Shown here piece by piece: positions 19,926 to 30,054 of a stretch of DNA of 64,000 nucleotides (the stretch's first letter is position 1; the number at the start of each line of letters is the position of its first letter). The notes beneath the pieces are model-generated. The model searched no databases, was not told the DNA's origin, and saw nothing but the letters and a program-made list of their open reading frames with translations. The stretch is from Lutimonas halocynthiae (GTDB lineage: Bacteria > Bacteroidota > Bacteroidia > Flavobacteriales > Flavobacteriaceae). The stretch lies in contig NZ_JAUFQO010000012.1 in NCBI RefSeq assembly GCF_030409835.1, positions 218,437-282,436 on the forward strand, written 5' to 3'. The position numbers and the translations under genes were made by a program.

Positions 19926-21131
19926 ATGGCTCATACAAAAAAAATAAGAGGGATCATCGCTATTCTAACTGGTGGTGGTGATGTACCTGGTCTTAACCCG
20001 GCAATTCGTGCAATTACCATACGCGCAAATCGTGAAGGATTTAAAGTAATTGGTTTGCGCAGAGGTTGGGCAGGAATAACTGAATTGATTCGGGATAAAA
20101 AGGCGGATAACAGTAAAAGTTTTATGCTATTGACCAATGATATTGTAAATAAGGCAGGTAGAACAGGAGGGACGTTTTTACATTCTTCTCGAACAAAACC
20201 AAGTAAGATGCCTAAAGCAAATGTTCCTGAGCATTTAAAGGATTCTTATAACGAGGAAGTTAATGACCTTACCCCAGAAGTGATCAAGAATTTAGAATGG
20301 CTTGGTGTAGATTTTTTGATTCCAATTGGAGGTGATGACACTTTAAGTTATGGCGTTAGGTTATATAAAGAAGGTGTGAAAGTAGTTGCTATTCCAAAAA
20401 CCATGGATAATGATGTGCCTGGTACTGATTATTGCATTGGTTTTAGTACCTGCGTGACAAGAACGATTCATATGACCAATAACCTCAGAACTTCAGCCGG
20501 GTCTCACGAAAGGATACTTGTGATGGAAGTTTTCGGAAGATATGCCGGATTTACGGCCATGTTACCTGCTATGGCGGGCGCTGCAAATCGCTGCGTAATT
20601 CCTGAACATGAATTTGACATTCCCCATTTGACAGAACTATTGGTACAGGACAGAAACAATAACCCTAGTAAGTATTCGGTGGTACTCGTTTCAGAGGGAG
20701 CCATGTTTAAAGGCGGGGAAATGATGTTTCAAAATTCAGAAAAAGACATGTTTGGTCACGCCAAATTAGGCGGGATAGGTGATGTGGTCTCTGCCGAAAT
20801 GAAAAATTTAACCGCTAGTTTTAACAAAGGAAAAACCATCAATATTATCAACCAAAAATTAGGCTATTTGGTTCGCGGTGGCGATCCGGATGCGGTTGAC
20901 TCTATTGTACCCATGGCTTTTGGTAACCTGGCTCTGGATCTTATCCTGGGAGGATTCCATGGTAGATTGGTCGTATTGAAAAACGGAAGGTACGACGATG
21001 TACCTCTGGATGTCGTTACCAATTCCAAAAAAATCGTCAATGTGGAGAAATATTATAATATTGAAAGACTAAGACCTCATTATAACCGCTTCGAGATGAA
21101 ACCAATGTTCCTTATGGCTGCTGATAGTTAA
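19926..21131 (+). CDS. pfp: Phosphofructokinase with pyrophosphate-type signature residues
   Basis: 401-residue second phosphofructokinase. The N-terminal GGGDVPGLN and the substrate motifs MEVFGRYAGF and VRGGDPDA place it in the PFK superfamily. The key positions differ from the first copy: GGDDT (Asp138 instead of Gly) and PKTMDND (Lys158 instead of Gly). In characterised enzymes this Asp/Lys pair marks use of pyrophosphate instead of ATP, making the reaction reversible. Some actinobacterial ATP enzymes carry the Lys alone, so the phosphoryl donor still needs an assay. The ATG at 19926 is preferred over an upstream TTG at 19878. It is separated from gap by a terminator and is followed by a palindromic repeat cluster. 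Confidence 0.85.
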   Translation: MAHTKKIRGIIAILTGGGDVPGLNPAIRAITIRANREGFKVIGLRRGWAGITELIRDKKADNSKSFMLLTNDIVNKAGRTGGTFLHSSRTKPSKMPKANVPEHLKDSYNEEVNDLTPEVIKNLEWLGVDFLIPIGGDDTLSYGVRLYKEGVKVVAIPKTMDNDVPGTDYCIGFSTCVTRTIHMTNNLRTSAGSHERILVMEVFGRYAGFTAMLPAMAGAANRCVIPEHEFDIPHLTELLVQDRNNNPSKYSVVLVSEGAMFKGGEMMFQNSEKDMFGHAKLGGIGDVVSAEMKNLTASFNKGKTINIINQKLGYLVRGGDPDAVDSIVPMAFGNLALDLILGGFHGRLVVLKNGRYDDVPLDVVTNSKKIVNVEKYYNIERLRPHYNRFEMKPMFLMAADS

Positions 21132-21137
21132 TTGATC

Positions 21138-21257
21138 TCTGATCACCTCAGTTCCGATCACCTCGGAGGTGAGGTGATCGGAACTGAGGTGATCAGATGA
21201 TAGCCAAGGGTTCGGAGGTGAAGGGTTCACTTGCGAACCCTTCACCTCCGAACCCTT
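21138..21257. repeat. Palindromic repeat cluster A (GGAGGTGA family)
   Basis: Two tandem perfect hairpins directly after the PFK stop. The first has 27-bp arms (21138-21164 and 21171-21197) and a 6-nt loop GGAGGT. The second has 23-bp arms (21206-21228 and 21235-21257) and loop ACTTGC. Both are built from GGAGGTGA/TCACCTCC units and are much more GC-rich than the surroundings. The same units occur in clusters at 36225-36342 and 49662-49769. No T run follows, so a simple terminator is not the best explanation. Confidence 0.85.
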
Positions 21258-21320
21258 CGCAAATTAAAATTAAGGAAGCTTGGGAACTGCTATTGGTCAT
21301 TATTATCTATATTTGATTTG

Positions 21321-22178
21321 ATGAGTCGAATCAAAATTATTGAATGCCCGCGAGATGCCATGCAAGGCATTAAAAGCCATTTTATCCCTACTGCGGATAA
21401 GGTCAGGTATATCAATGCCTTGTTAAAAGTAGGATTTGACACCATTGATTTTGGAAGTTTTGTATCGCCAAAGGCCATTCCGCAGATGCGGGATACAGCT
21501 GAAGTATTGTCGATGCTTGATCTTGACAATACAGATTCAAAACTACTTGCTATTGTTGCCAATGTGAGAGGTGCAAATGATGCTTGTCAATTTGATCAAA
21601 TAGATTATTTAGGCTACCCTTTTTCTATTTCGGAAAACTTTCAAATGAGAAATACGGGTAAAACCATTGCGCAATCATTAGTTACTTTAGAGGGAATCAT
21701 GAAGCTTGCCAATACGCACAAAAAAGAAGTAGTGGCTTATTTATCGATGGGCTTTGGAAATCCTTATGGTGACCCTTGGAATATTGATATCGTTGGAGAG
21801 TGGACTGCTACTTTGGCTAATCTTGGGATTAAAATCTTGTCTTTATCAGATACAATTGGGGTGGCCGATGGAAAAACAATCAGTTACTTGTTTGAAAACC
21901 TGATACCCATGTATCCAGAAATTGAATTTGGAGCACATATGCATACAAATCCTGAAGGCTGGCATGAGAAGGTAAGTGCTGCATTCGATGCAGGGTGTAA
22001 TAGATTTGATGGTGCTATCAAAGGCTTTGGCGGATGTCCTATGGCTAAGGATGAACTGACGGGGAATATGCCTACAGAAAAATTACTATCTTTTTTTACG
22101 GCTAGAAAAGAGAATTCAGGAATCAATCCATTGCGGTTTGAAACTGCTTATAATGAAGCTATGAAAGTATTTGGTTGA
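21321..22178 (+). CDS. Hydroxymethylglutaryl-CoA lyase-like enzyme
   Basis: 285-residue HMGL-like TIM-barrel aldolase. It has the N-terminal ECPRDAMQG motif with the catalytic Arg and metal-binding Asp, the VSPKAIPQM substrate segment, the metal-site HMHTNP near the C-terminal third, and GFGGCPMA with the loop cysteine. Expected reaction: cleavage of HMG-CoA to acetyl-CoA and acetoacetate in leucine or ketone-body catabolism. The ATG at 21321 is chosen because the upstream part of the open frame runs back into palindromic repeat cluster A. No other leucine-pathway gene is nearby. Confidence 0.85.
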   Translation: MSRIKIIECPRDAMQGIKSHFIPTADKVRYINALLKVGFDTIDFGSFVSPKAIPQMRDTAEVLSMLDLDNTDSKLLAIVANVRGANDACQFDQIDYLGYPFSISENFQMRNTGKTIAQSLVTLEGIMKLANTHKKEVVAYLSMGFGNPYGDPWNIDIVGEWTATLANLGIKILSLSDTIGVADGKTISYLFENLIPMYPEIEFGAHMHTNPEGWHEKVSAAFDAGCNRFDGAIKGFGGCPMAKDELTGNMPTEKLLSFFTARKENSGINPLRFETAYNEAMKVFG

Positions 22179-22186
22179 GTTAAAGC

Positions 22187-22927
22187 TTAGCCCACTTCGT
22201 CAAAAGCGCCAACAGCAGCTCCGATAATTCCAGCTTCATTTTTGTTTTCTGCAGGAATCATTTTGGTTCGGATATCAATCTGATCTTGAAATCTATCGAT
22301 CTTTTTACTTGCACCACCACCGATGATAAATAAATCTGGTGAAAGAATCAATTCGATATGTTGAAAGTATTTGTTTAGGCGTTTACCCCATTTTTGGTAG
22401 CTCAAGTCTTCCTTCTTTCTGATAGAATCAGCAGCATATTTTTCAAAAGGCTCTCCTTTATAAACAACATGGCCCAACTCTGAATTAGGAATAAGCACGC
22501 CATTAAAAAACAATCCACTTCCAATTCCGGTTCCCAGGGTGATTACTGCAACAAGGCCGTCTTTTCCCTTACCTGCTCCAAAATGCATTTCAGCTTCCGC
22601 CGCAGCATCAGCATCATTAATCACTGTAAACTCAAGACCAGTAACACTTTTAAAAAGCTCATCAGCTTGAACTCCTTTCCAGTCTCTATGGAGATTTCCT
22701 CCACTAAGGCATTTGCCATGAAAAAGAGGCGTAGGAAAACCTGCGCCAACTTCACCTTTCCAATTAAAATGATCTACAATTTGATGAACGGTTTTAGCAA
22801 CTTCTACAGGTAGTGCAGGCCGTGGAGTAGGGAGTCTGAATTTTTCAGTCTTTAATTCACCAGTTGTTGTGTCAACTATTGCTCCTTTAATACCGGTTCC
22901 ACCAATATCGATACCTAAAATTTGCAT
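22187..22927 (-). CDS. ppgK: Polyphosphate glucokinase-like ROK-family kinase
   Basis: About 246 residues from the preferred start Met at 22927, or 255 from 22954. ROK-family kinase with phosphate-binding [18 protein letters not shown], catalytic-region [11 protein letters not shown], the ATP/phosphate loop LGTGIGSG and ELGH. The segment [19 protein letters not shown] followed by W-x-x-x-L-N-x-Y matches polyphosphate glucokinases rather than ordinary ROK glucokinases, and the ROK zinc-site cysteines are absent. It would make glucose 6-phosphate using polyphosphate and perhaps ATP. It converges with the HMG-CoA-lyase-like gene (8 bp apart). Confidence 0.83.
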   Translation of the reverse strand: MQILGIDIGGTGIKGAIVDTTTGELKTEKFRLPTPRPALPVEVAKTVHQIVDHFNWKGEVGAGFPTPLFHGKCLSGGNLHRDWKGVQADELFKSVTGLEFTVINDADAAAEAEMHFGAGKGKDGLVAVITLGTGIGSGLFFNGVLIPNSELGHVVYKGEPFEKYAADSIRKKEDLSYQKWGKRLNKYFQHIELILSPDLFIIGGGASKKIDRFQDQIDIRTKMIPAENKNEAGIIGAAVGAFDEVG

Positions 22928-22981
22928 AAAACAAGGCTTTTTAATGAATCTCAAACTTAAGAATTATATTCTAAAATAAAC

Positions 22982-23011
22982 AAAAACAGCTCTGCGAATT
23001 TCGCAGAGCTG
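22982..23011 (-). terminator. Terminator for the 23035-23478 gene
   Basis: CAGCTCTGCGA (22987-22997) and TCGCAGAGCTG (23001-23011) form an 11-bp perfect stem. Read on the minus strand it is followed by TTTTTG, so it ends the small outer-membrane protein transcript. Confidence 0.85.
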
Positions 23012-23034
23012 CCTCAAATTATAGTATAGTAATC

Positions 23035-23478
23035 TTATAAGTGAATACCTACACCTAGACCTCCGGAAAAAGCGCTTCCGCCTCCGATTTCTAAGATCAG
23101 ACCCCAAGTTTCATTAAATTTATACTCACCACCTGCGTGAATATTAAAACTGAAATTGTCATTACCATCTATCACAAATCCGGCTCCTGCACCACCCCAA
23201 ATATCCCAAGGTTCGGCTAATTTAAAGATTCTGTCAAAGTAATAATCGGCTCTGGCTCCTATGGCAAATTGTGAATCGTCTCCAAACCAGATTCTGGCTT
23301 CTGGAGATACTGTGATATCAGGATGAACCTGGAATTCATAAAAAGCCCCAAGGCTTGAATTATCGCCAAATTTAACAAAGGCATTCAAGGCATTTCCGTG
23401 ATTTTCCTGCGCAGAAACGCTGCTCCCAATAGCAAAAAACAAAACAATCACTATTAAAAAAGTCTTCATATTTTTCAT
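23035..23478 (-). CDS. Small outer-membrane beta-barrel protein
   Basis: 147 residues with a clear signal peptide (about 1-23, ending VSAQ). The mature part consists of alternating hydrophobic/polar strands with many Gly and aromatic residues (for example GARADYYFDRIF, GGAGAGFVIDG, GGEYKFNETWGLILEIGGG), typical of a compact 8-strand outer-membrane barrel. No enzymatic motif is visible and the function is unknown. It is monocistronic, with its own terminator downstream. Confidence 0.7.
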   Translation of the reverse strand: MKNMKTFLIVIVLFFAIGSSVSAQENHGNALNAFVKFGDNSSLGAFYEFQVHPDITVSPEARIWFGDDSQFAIGARADYYFDRIFKLAEPWDIWGGAGAGFVIDGNDNFSFNIHAGGEYKFNETWGLILEIGGGSAFSGGLGVGIHL

Positions 23479-23680
23479 AATAAATTAATTTTTATACTCG
23501 GTAAATGTATTGAATTTTGTAATAATTGAGGTATGAAAAAATAGAATATTTTGGTAGCATATTCTTCGCAAATTTTAAAGAACAATGCGCCCTATTAGTA
23601 CCTCTCAAAGATTAATGAATCTTCGGAGTGCAAGTCAGAATTTACCAAATACAGGAGAACAGGATTAGCAGGAAAAAACT

Positions 23681-24115
23681 TCAAAAAATAAAAGGGAACA
23701 ATCTGTAGGATTTTTCTTTGTACTCATTATAACTCGAACCGAATTTTTGAGATAAATATTTTTCTTCAAGTATTATTTTATAAAGTAATACGATGATTAA
23801 AATGACAAAAACAGATATGTGAACAATATCCAAGGTTTGAAATACCGTCGCTCCAAAAAAGAGAATCAAACCAGAATACATAGGATTTCTGAGCACTTTA
23901 TATGGTCCTTTTGTAATGAGTCGGGCCTCTTTTTTTACTTCAGGCTGTATGTTGAAGCGGCCAATTCCCATCACAAATACTGACCACAATGCCAGGGAAA
24001 GCCCTATCATTTGTATGATCAAAAAAATACCGTTCCCCAGATTTTTTGTAAATAAAACGAGATAGAGCAGGCAAGAGAATTGAATAATTACTAACAGTTT
24101 TGATAGGCTAGACAT
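23681..24115 (-). CDS. Isoprenylcysteine/phospholipid methyltransferase-family membrane protein
   Basis: About 144 residues from the preferred Met at 24115 (154 if 24145 is used). Four or so membrane segments are followed by the ICMT/PEMT C-terminal signature TKGPYKVLRNPMYSG and EEKYL, with the final Y-x-x-Y segment, which bind S-adenosylmethionine in this family. The substrate is not predictable: bacterial members methylate lipids or are uncharacterised. No operon partner. Confidence 0.78.
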   Translation of the reverse strand: MSSLSKLLVIIQFSCLLYLVLFTKNLGNGIFLIIQMIGLSLALWSVFVMGIGRFNIQPEVKKEARLITKGPYKVLRNPMYSGLILFFGATVFQTLDIVHISVFVILIIVLLYKIILEEKYLSQKFGSSYNEYKEKSYRLFPFIF

Positions 24116-24196
24116 GGGGTAAATATACATATAAATCAGGATCATTTTCAGTCTGAAAGGTATATAAACATGACATTTGTCATCTTATTTAAAATT

Positions 24197-24278
24197 ATTC
24201 TAAATAAGCCTTTGCCGATTAAATATTTCCCTTTACATTTGCCTTAGATATATCTAATTTATAATTAATCTAAATAAG
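24197..24278 (+). promoter_or_regulatory. Metal-regulator-like operator region upstream of the porin
   Basis: Contains the perfect 14-bp palindrome TTAGATATATCTAA (24244-24257) and two direct copies of A(T/A)TCTAAATAAG (24197-24208 and 24267-24278) just before the porin gene. TTAG/CTAA half-sites resemble operators of DtxR/MntR- or Fur-type metal sensors, so iron or manganese control is a reasonable guess, not a demonstrated one. Confidence 0.45.
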
Positions 24279-24298
24279 AATAAGTTAAATTTTACCGA

Positions 24299-25447
24299 AT
24301 GAAATTCAAATTATTAGTTGCTTTTGTACTGTTAACATTTGCGACTTATGCACAACAGGATAGTCAACAAGACTCGCTTAGAGTTTTAAATAGATTAGGA
24401 TATAATAACCCAAGTAAATTAACTCTCGGGGGATACGCACAAATAGATTATAACGAACCAGATGGTGCAGCACCTGGGAAGTTAGATGTTCATCGACTCG
24501 TATTGCTTTTTGGTTACAAATTCAGTGATAAAGTAAGTTTTTTAACAGAAATTGAGCTTGAACATGTGAAAGAGGTTTATGTTGAACAGGCTTTTGTGAA
24601 CTACAGTTTTAGTACTGCATTTAATGTGCGTGGTGGATTGATGTTAGTACCAATGGGTTATGTTAACGAATACCATGAACCACCTGTTTTTTATGGTGTT
24701 GAACGACCAGGTCTTGATAAGTATATCGTTCCTACAACTTGGCGAGAGCTGGGAATTGGAGCAACAGGTAACTTACAAAATGCCTCATTAAAGTATCAGG
24801 CTTATATTTTTAACGGATTTATCTCATATAAAGATGGAGAAGGAACACTGAGAGGTGTTGATGGATTGAGAAAAGGACGTCAAAAAGGGGCAGAATCAGT
24901 GATTCACAACCCTAACCTTTCTATAAAACTTGATTATTACGGTATACTAGGCTTAAAAGTTGGTGTAGCAGGATACTTTGGTGAGACCCAATCAGATGAC
25001 CCAAGCGTTGAAGGTTCAACAGTTGGTGTTACTATGCTAGGATTGAATGCTTCTTACAACTACAGAAACTTAGGATTTAGAGGTCAATTTATTTATACAA
25101 GTTTATCTGGTACAGAAGATTATAACAATTTAACGGGAAAGGACCTGGGATCTGAGTTAAACGGATTATACGTAGAAGCAGCATATAATTTTTTACCGCT
25201 TATAAGCAAGAAATCAACAAAGGCTTTAAACATTTTTTCTCGTTATGAAATGTATGATACACATGCCGCCACTGAAGGTGATTTAGAGCGGAATGCTGCC
25301 TTTGACAGAAATAATATAACCTTAGGACTTGATTTTAAAATTGCCCCGGGTGTTGCGATAAAAACCGATTATCAATGGTTTAACGATGCTGTTGAAGGAT
25401 CTAATCCAGATAACATGTTTAATGCCGGAATCGGTGTAATGTTCTAA
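24299..25447 (+). CDS. Outer-membrane porin (16-strand type)
   Basis: 382 residues. Signal peptide 1-18 (ending TYAQ), then a beta-barrel of alternating strands beginning LTLGGYAQIDYNEP and ending MFNAGIGVMF with a terminal Phe. Layout resembles OprO/OprP-like or phosphate-selective porins, although specificity cannot be assigned. It is followed 50 bp downstream by an FMN-binding protein gene and then a 4-TM protein gene in the same direction. The upstream palindromes suggest metal-responsive expression. Confidence 0.75.
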   Translation: MKFKLLVAFVLLTFATYAQQDSQQDSLRVLNRLGYNNPSKLTLGGYAQIDYNEPDGAAPGKLDVHRLVLLFGYKFSDKVSFLTEIELEHVKEVYVEQAFVNYSFSTAFNVRGGLMLVPMGYVNEYHEPPVFYGVERPGLDKYIVPTTWRELGIGATGNLQNASLKYQAYIFNGFISYKDGEGTLRGVDGLRKGRQKGAESVIHNPNLSIKLDYYGILGLKVGVAGYFGETQSDDPSVEGSTVGVTMLGLNASYNYRNLGFRGQFIYTSLSGTEDYNNLTGKDLGSELNGLYVEAAYNFLPLISKKSTKALNIFSRYEMYDTHAATEGDLERNAAFDRNNITLGLDFKIAPGVAIKTDYQWFNDAVEGSNPDNMFNAGIGVMF

Positions 25448-25497
25448 AAATACTATCTTTGCGCTTTCTTCCAAATTAGGGGAGAAGCGCATTTTAT

Positions 25498-26010
25498 ATG
25501 AAGCTTTTTATTTACATACTGACAATTATTAGTTTGCTGTCACCAGCTGACATTCCAAAAAACTATCTCAAAAAGATAGATAAGGAAGTGTTAATGGTGT
25601 TTGACATTAAGGCCTATGACAAAATGCCCATGATTATTGAAGCATCCGTATTAAGTCAAATGAGTAATGATTTTGATGCAGATGGGTTTTTTAAGATCAT
25701 CGATGGTGAAAACCATATTGGATATTTTTATTTTGGTAAAGCACCTAGTAAGGCTGATGATTTTGACTATGTGGTGATTTTTGATGAAGCACTAATTATT
25801 AAGAAAATAAAAATACTGGCCTATCGTGAAGATTATGGGGGAGAAATTAGCAGCAAGCGATGGTTAAGGCAGTTTGATGGCACTGACAGGGAAACTACAT
25901 TAAAATATGGAAAAGACATCATAGGGATCTCAGGTGCAACCATTTCTGCCGTATCGATGTGCAAAGAAGTTAACTGCCTTTTAAAGGATCTTTCAAAATT
26001 ACCCTTATAA
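25498..26010 (+). CDS. Periplasmic FMN-binding (flavinylated) protein
   Basis: 170 residues with an N-terminal hydrophobic leader and one FMN-binding domain of the RnfG/NqrC type. The flavinylation motif appears as GISGATIS, so Ser150 would receive FMN through a phosphoester bond. Such proteins shuttle electrons across or outside the inner membrane. The modifying enzyme ApbE is not encoded in the window. The gene stands between a porin and a 4-TM membrane protein, a redox-type module of unknown acceptor. The ATG at 25498 directly precedes the leader. Confidence 0.8.
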   Translation: MKLFIYILTIISLLSPADIPKNYLKKIDKEVLMVFDIKAYDKMPMIIEASVLSQMSNDFDADGFFKIIDGENHIGYFYFGKAPSKADDFDYVVIFDEALIIKKIKILAYREDYGGEISSKRWLRQFDGTDRETTLKYGKDIIGISGATISAVSMCKEVNCLLKDLSKLPL

Positions 26011-26018
26011 TTTTAGAT

Positions 26019-26537
26019 ATGGATTTGAGAGGTACTATTGGTCAGATGTCTTTACAATTTAGAATTTTTGTGATCTGCTTTGTGCTCTTGCTCAATGTTG
26101 GGTTTTTTACAGGCTTTAATTTCGTCCGGGTAACCACTTCACTTAATGCAGAGGGTATTGAACAAAATTACCTCGGCAATGAAGAAGATGAAGAAGCCGA
26201 AATCATGCATTTTAAAAAATCAGAACAAGAAGTATTAACCCTTGTGCATAACCATATTTTGTCATTATCCTTAATTTTCTTTGTGCTTGGGGTGTTACTA
26301 TATATGACCAAGGTGAACTCAAAAACGAAGGCCTTCTTAATGTTTGAGCCTTTTGTTTCGTTGTTGTTAACTTTTGGAGGGATTTATATATTATGGAAAG
26401 GGCTGACCTGGTTCAAGTACGTTATTATGATCTCAGGGAGCTTGATGGTTTTCTCTTTGCTTTTAATGAGTGTGCTCATTATTAAGGATTGCCTTATCCC
26501 TTTAAAAGAAAAAGGTTCTCAAGAGAAAATGCTTTAA
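26019..26537 (+). CDS. Four-helix membrane protein linked to FMN-binding protein
   Basis: 172 residues, not recognised. Four predicted membrane helices lie at about 13-33, 79-97, 107-127 and 133-154. An acidic extracytoplasmic segment (NEEDEEAE) follows the first helix. HNH at about 77-79 gives two histidines at the edge of helix 2, possible cofactor ligands. The start is 8 bp after the FMN-binding protein stop, so the two are co-translated and likely work together. No homologous function is claimed. Confidence 0.7.
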   Translation: MDLRGTIGQMSLQFRIFVICFVLLLNVGFFTGFNFVRVTTSLNAEGIEQNYLGNEEDEEAEIMHFKKSEQEVLTLVHNHILSLSLIFFVLGVLLYMTKVNSKTKAFLMFEPFVSLLLTFGGIYILWKGLTWFKYVIMISGSLMVFSLLLMSVLIIKDCLIPLKEKGSQEKML

Positions 26538-26572
26538 TTGATCTTTGGTTTTTTCTATCCAATTTAAAGTCG

Positions 26573-26580
26573 TAAATTTG
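26573..26580 (+). promoter_or_regulatory. -7 promoter element of guaB
   Basis: TAAATTTG matches TAnnTTTG and lies 27 bp before the guaB start. A possible TTG at 26545-26547 has a rather long spacer of 25 bp. Confidence 0.5.
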
Positions 26581-26598
26581 CACGCAATTAAATTCTAA

Positions 26599-28074
<1,476 letters not shown>

Positions 28075-28122
28075 TAACAAAAATACTTGAGCGGTATTTT
28101 ATATCGCAACAAGACAAAATGT

Positions 28123-28170
28123 AAAAAGGTTGAAAGTTTGATCTCAATGAGCTCACTTTCAACCTTTTTT
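28123..28170. terminator. Bidirectional terminator between guaB and helicase
   Basis: AAAAAGGTTGAAAGT (28123-28137) and ACTTTCAACCTTTTTT (28155-28170) form a 15-bp stem flanked by A and T runs, serving the two convergent genes. Confidence 0.9.
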
Positions 28171-28200
28171 GTTGATATATTCTATGCAATGGGTTTGGTA

Positions 28201-29940
28201 TTAACGCCTTTTACGTCTACCACCACTTTCAGCTGGACTTTTTCTTCTTGGTTTGTAATCATCATTTTTCTTAAATTTCGAATCTTTTCTACCAAATCCA
28301 CCTTTATCAGACGATCGACGTCTTCCGCCTCCGCCTCCTTTAGGCTTAGAAGTTACTTCAACAATAACGCTTCTATCATTGAAATCTGCACCATTCATTT
28401 TTTCTAAAACATCAGGTGAAAAATTCTTGTCTATTTCGAAAAATGAGAAACTCTTTAAAATTTCAATTTGACCTATCTCTACGTCTCTTTTTCTTAAACA
28501 CTCATTAATAAAACCAATTAAACGGGCAGGAGTAAGGTTGTCCATTTTCCCTTGGTTGATATAAAAACGAGTTAATGACTCATCTCCAGATCTTCTTCTG
28601 TCATTAGGAGCGTCACTGTTATTTAAATCTCTAGCATCTTTATAGTAAGAAAGGAACTGGTTAAATTCAATAGAGACAAATTTTTTGATCAATTCTTCCC
28701 TGTCAAGTTCATGAAGTTTTTCATAGATATCCGGAAGGTAATCCTTTATATCCTTTTCATTAACTTCAATATCATGGATCTTATCGATCAATTTATACAA
28801 TTGCACCTCACAGATCTCTTTTCCGTTAGGAACCTGTTTCTGAACAAATTGCTTCTGAATTTTTCTTTCTATTGGTTTAAGTTTATTGCGTTCTTTACTT
28901 GTAATGATCGCGACTGAAATACCTTTTTTTCCAGCTCTCCCGGTTCTTCCACTTCTATGTGTGTAGTTTTCAGTCTGATCAGGTAATTTGTAATTGATTA
29001 CATGCGTCAGGTCATTTACATCCAAACCTCTGGCTGCAACATCTGTTGCAACAAGAATTTGAAGGTGCTTAGTTCTGAATTTCTGCATAACCAAGTCACG
29101 TTGCGCCTGAGATAGATCACCGTGTAATGCATCAGCACTATATCCGTCATCGATCAGTTTTTCAGCAATTTCTTTTGTTTCTCTTCTTGTTCTACAGAAA
29201 ACGATAGAGTAAATATCAGGATTTACATCAGCAATTCTTTTTAAAGCAGGGTAACGATTTCTATCTGTCACCTGAAAAAATTCATGCTCAACGCTATCAG
29301 CTCCAACATTTTTTTGGCCTGCTGACATTTCAATAGGCTTGTTCATATAGTTTCTTGCTATGGCTTCAACCTCTCTAGGGAAGGTAGCAGAAAACAATAA
29401 TGTTTGTTTTGTTTTAGGGGTGCTTTCAAGAATCTTATCCAATTCTTCTTTGAAACCCATGTTAAGCATTTCATCAGCCTCATCTAAGACCAACCACTGA
29501 ATACTTTCTAAGTTTAAAACCCTTCTTTTGATCAAATCTAAGGTTCTTCCGGGCGTACCCACAACAATATGTACACCTCTTTTTAAAGGCCTGATTTGCT
29601 CTTCAATATTGGCACCTCCATAAACCGCAATAGTTTTTAGACTGTTTATGTTTTTAGAAAATTCATTGACATTTTTTGCGATCTGAATCGCCAGTTCTCT
29701 TGTAGGAGAAAGGATGATAGCCTGAGTGTTTTTGTTTGAAGTATCAATTTGCTCAAGAATTGGTAAACTAAATGCAGCAGTTTTACCGGTTCCTGTTTGG
29801 GCAAAAGCTTTTAAATCATCTTTTGAACCTAAAATTTGTGGAATGGCTAACTTCTGAATTTCTGTGGGTTGTTCATAACCTAATTCGATTAATGAATCAA
29901 CAATTGCCTGGCTCAAGCCAAGCTCTTTAAATATCGACAT
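28201..29940 (-). CDS. DEAD-box RNA helicase with DbpA-like RNA-binding domain
   Basis: 579 residues from the Met at 29940. All helicase motifs are present: Q-motif region, AQTGTGKT (Walker A), PTRELAIQ, DEAD in VLDEADEMLNMGF, SAT, and HRSGRTGRAG. From about residue 445 follows a DbpA-type RNA-binding domain and then an Arg/Gly/Lys-rich tail. It should unwind rRNA or structured RNA, as CsdA/DeaD-like helicases do during ribosome assembly and cold adaptation. The start at 29940 is favoured because MSIFKELGLS begins the conserved region; a longer frame from 30021 adds an unconserved segment. Confidence 0.92.
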   Translation of the reverse strand: MSIFKELGLSQAIVDSLIELGYEQPTEIQKLAIPQILGSKDDLKAFAQTGTGKTAAFSLPILEQIDTSNKNTQAIILSPTRELAIQIAKNVNEFSKNINSLKTIAVYGGANIEEQIRPLKRGVHIVVGTPGRTLDLIKRRVLNLESIQWLVLDEADEMLNMGFKEELDKILESTPKTKQTLLFSATFPREVEAIARNYMNKPIEMSAGQKNVGADSVEHEFFQVTDRNRYPALKRIADVNPDIYSIVFCRTRRETKEIAEKLIDDGYSADALHGDLSQAQRDLVMQKFRTKHLQILVATDVAARGLDVNDLTHVINYKLPDQTENYTHRSGRTGRAGKKGISVAIITSKERNKLKPIERKIQKQFVQKQVPNGKEICEVQLYKLIDKIHDIEVNEKDIKDYLPDIYEKLHELDREELIKKFVSIEFNQFLSYYKDARDLNNSDAPNDRRRSGDESLTRFYINQGKMDNLTPARLIGFINECLRKRDVEIGQIEILKSFSFFEIDKNFSPDVLEKMNGADFNDRSVIVEVTSKPKGGGGGRRRSSDKGGFGRKDSKFKKNDDYKPRRKSPAESGGRRKRR

Positions 29941-30054
29941 ATATTTTATTTGCAAAACTTTATCTATTTGTAAAGCTCTGGTTTGCAAATAAATAGTCCG
30001 TTTTATGTTAAGAGTTTGCAAAAATAAGACTAATTTACTGAAGTATGCTATAAA

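Noticed and set aside
21231..21320. Extended N-terminus of the HMG-CoA-lyase-like protein from a TTG at 21231
   Set aside because: The extension is encoded partly by palindromic repeat cluster A and does not resemble the family; the ATG at 21321 starts the conserved region.
23580..23640. Stretch before the methyltransferase considered as an RNA gene
   Set aside because: No tRNA-like cloverleaf or rRNA similarity could be recognised.
28087..28407. 106-codon plus-strand frame in the guaB-helicase junction
   Set aside because: It runs through the bidirectional terminator and the antisense of the helicase's Arg/Gly-rich tail, giving a Ser/Phe-rich sequence.
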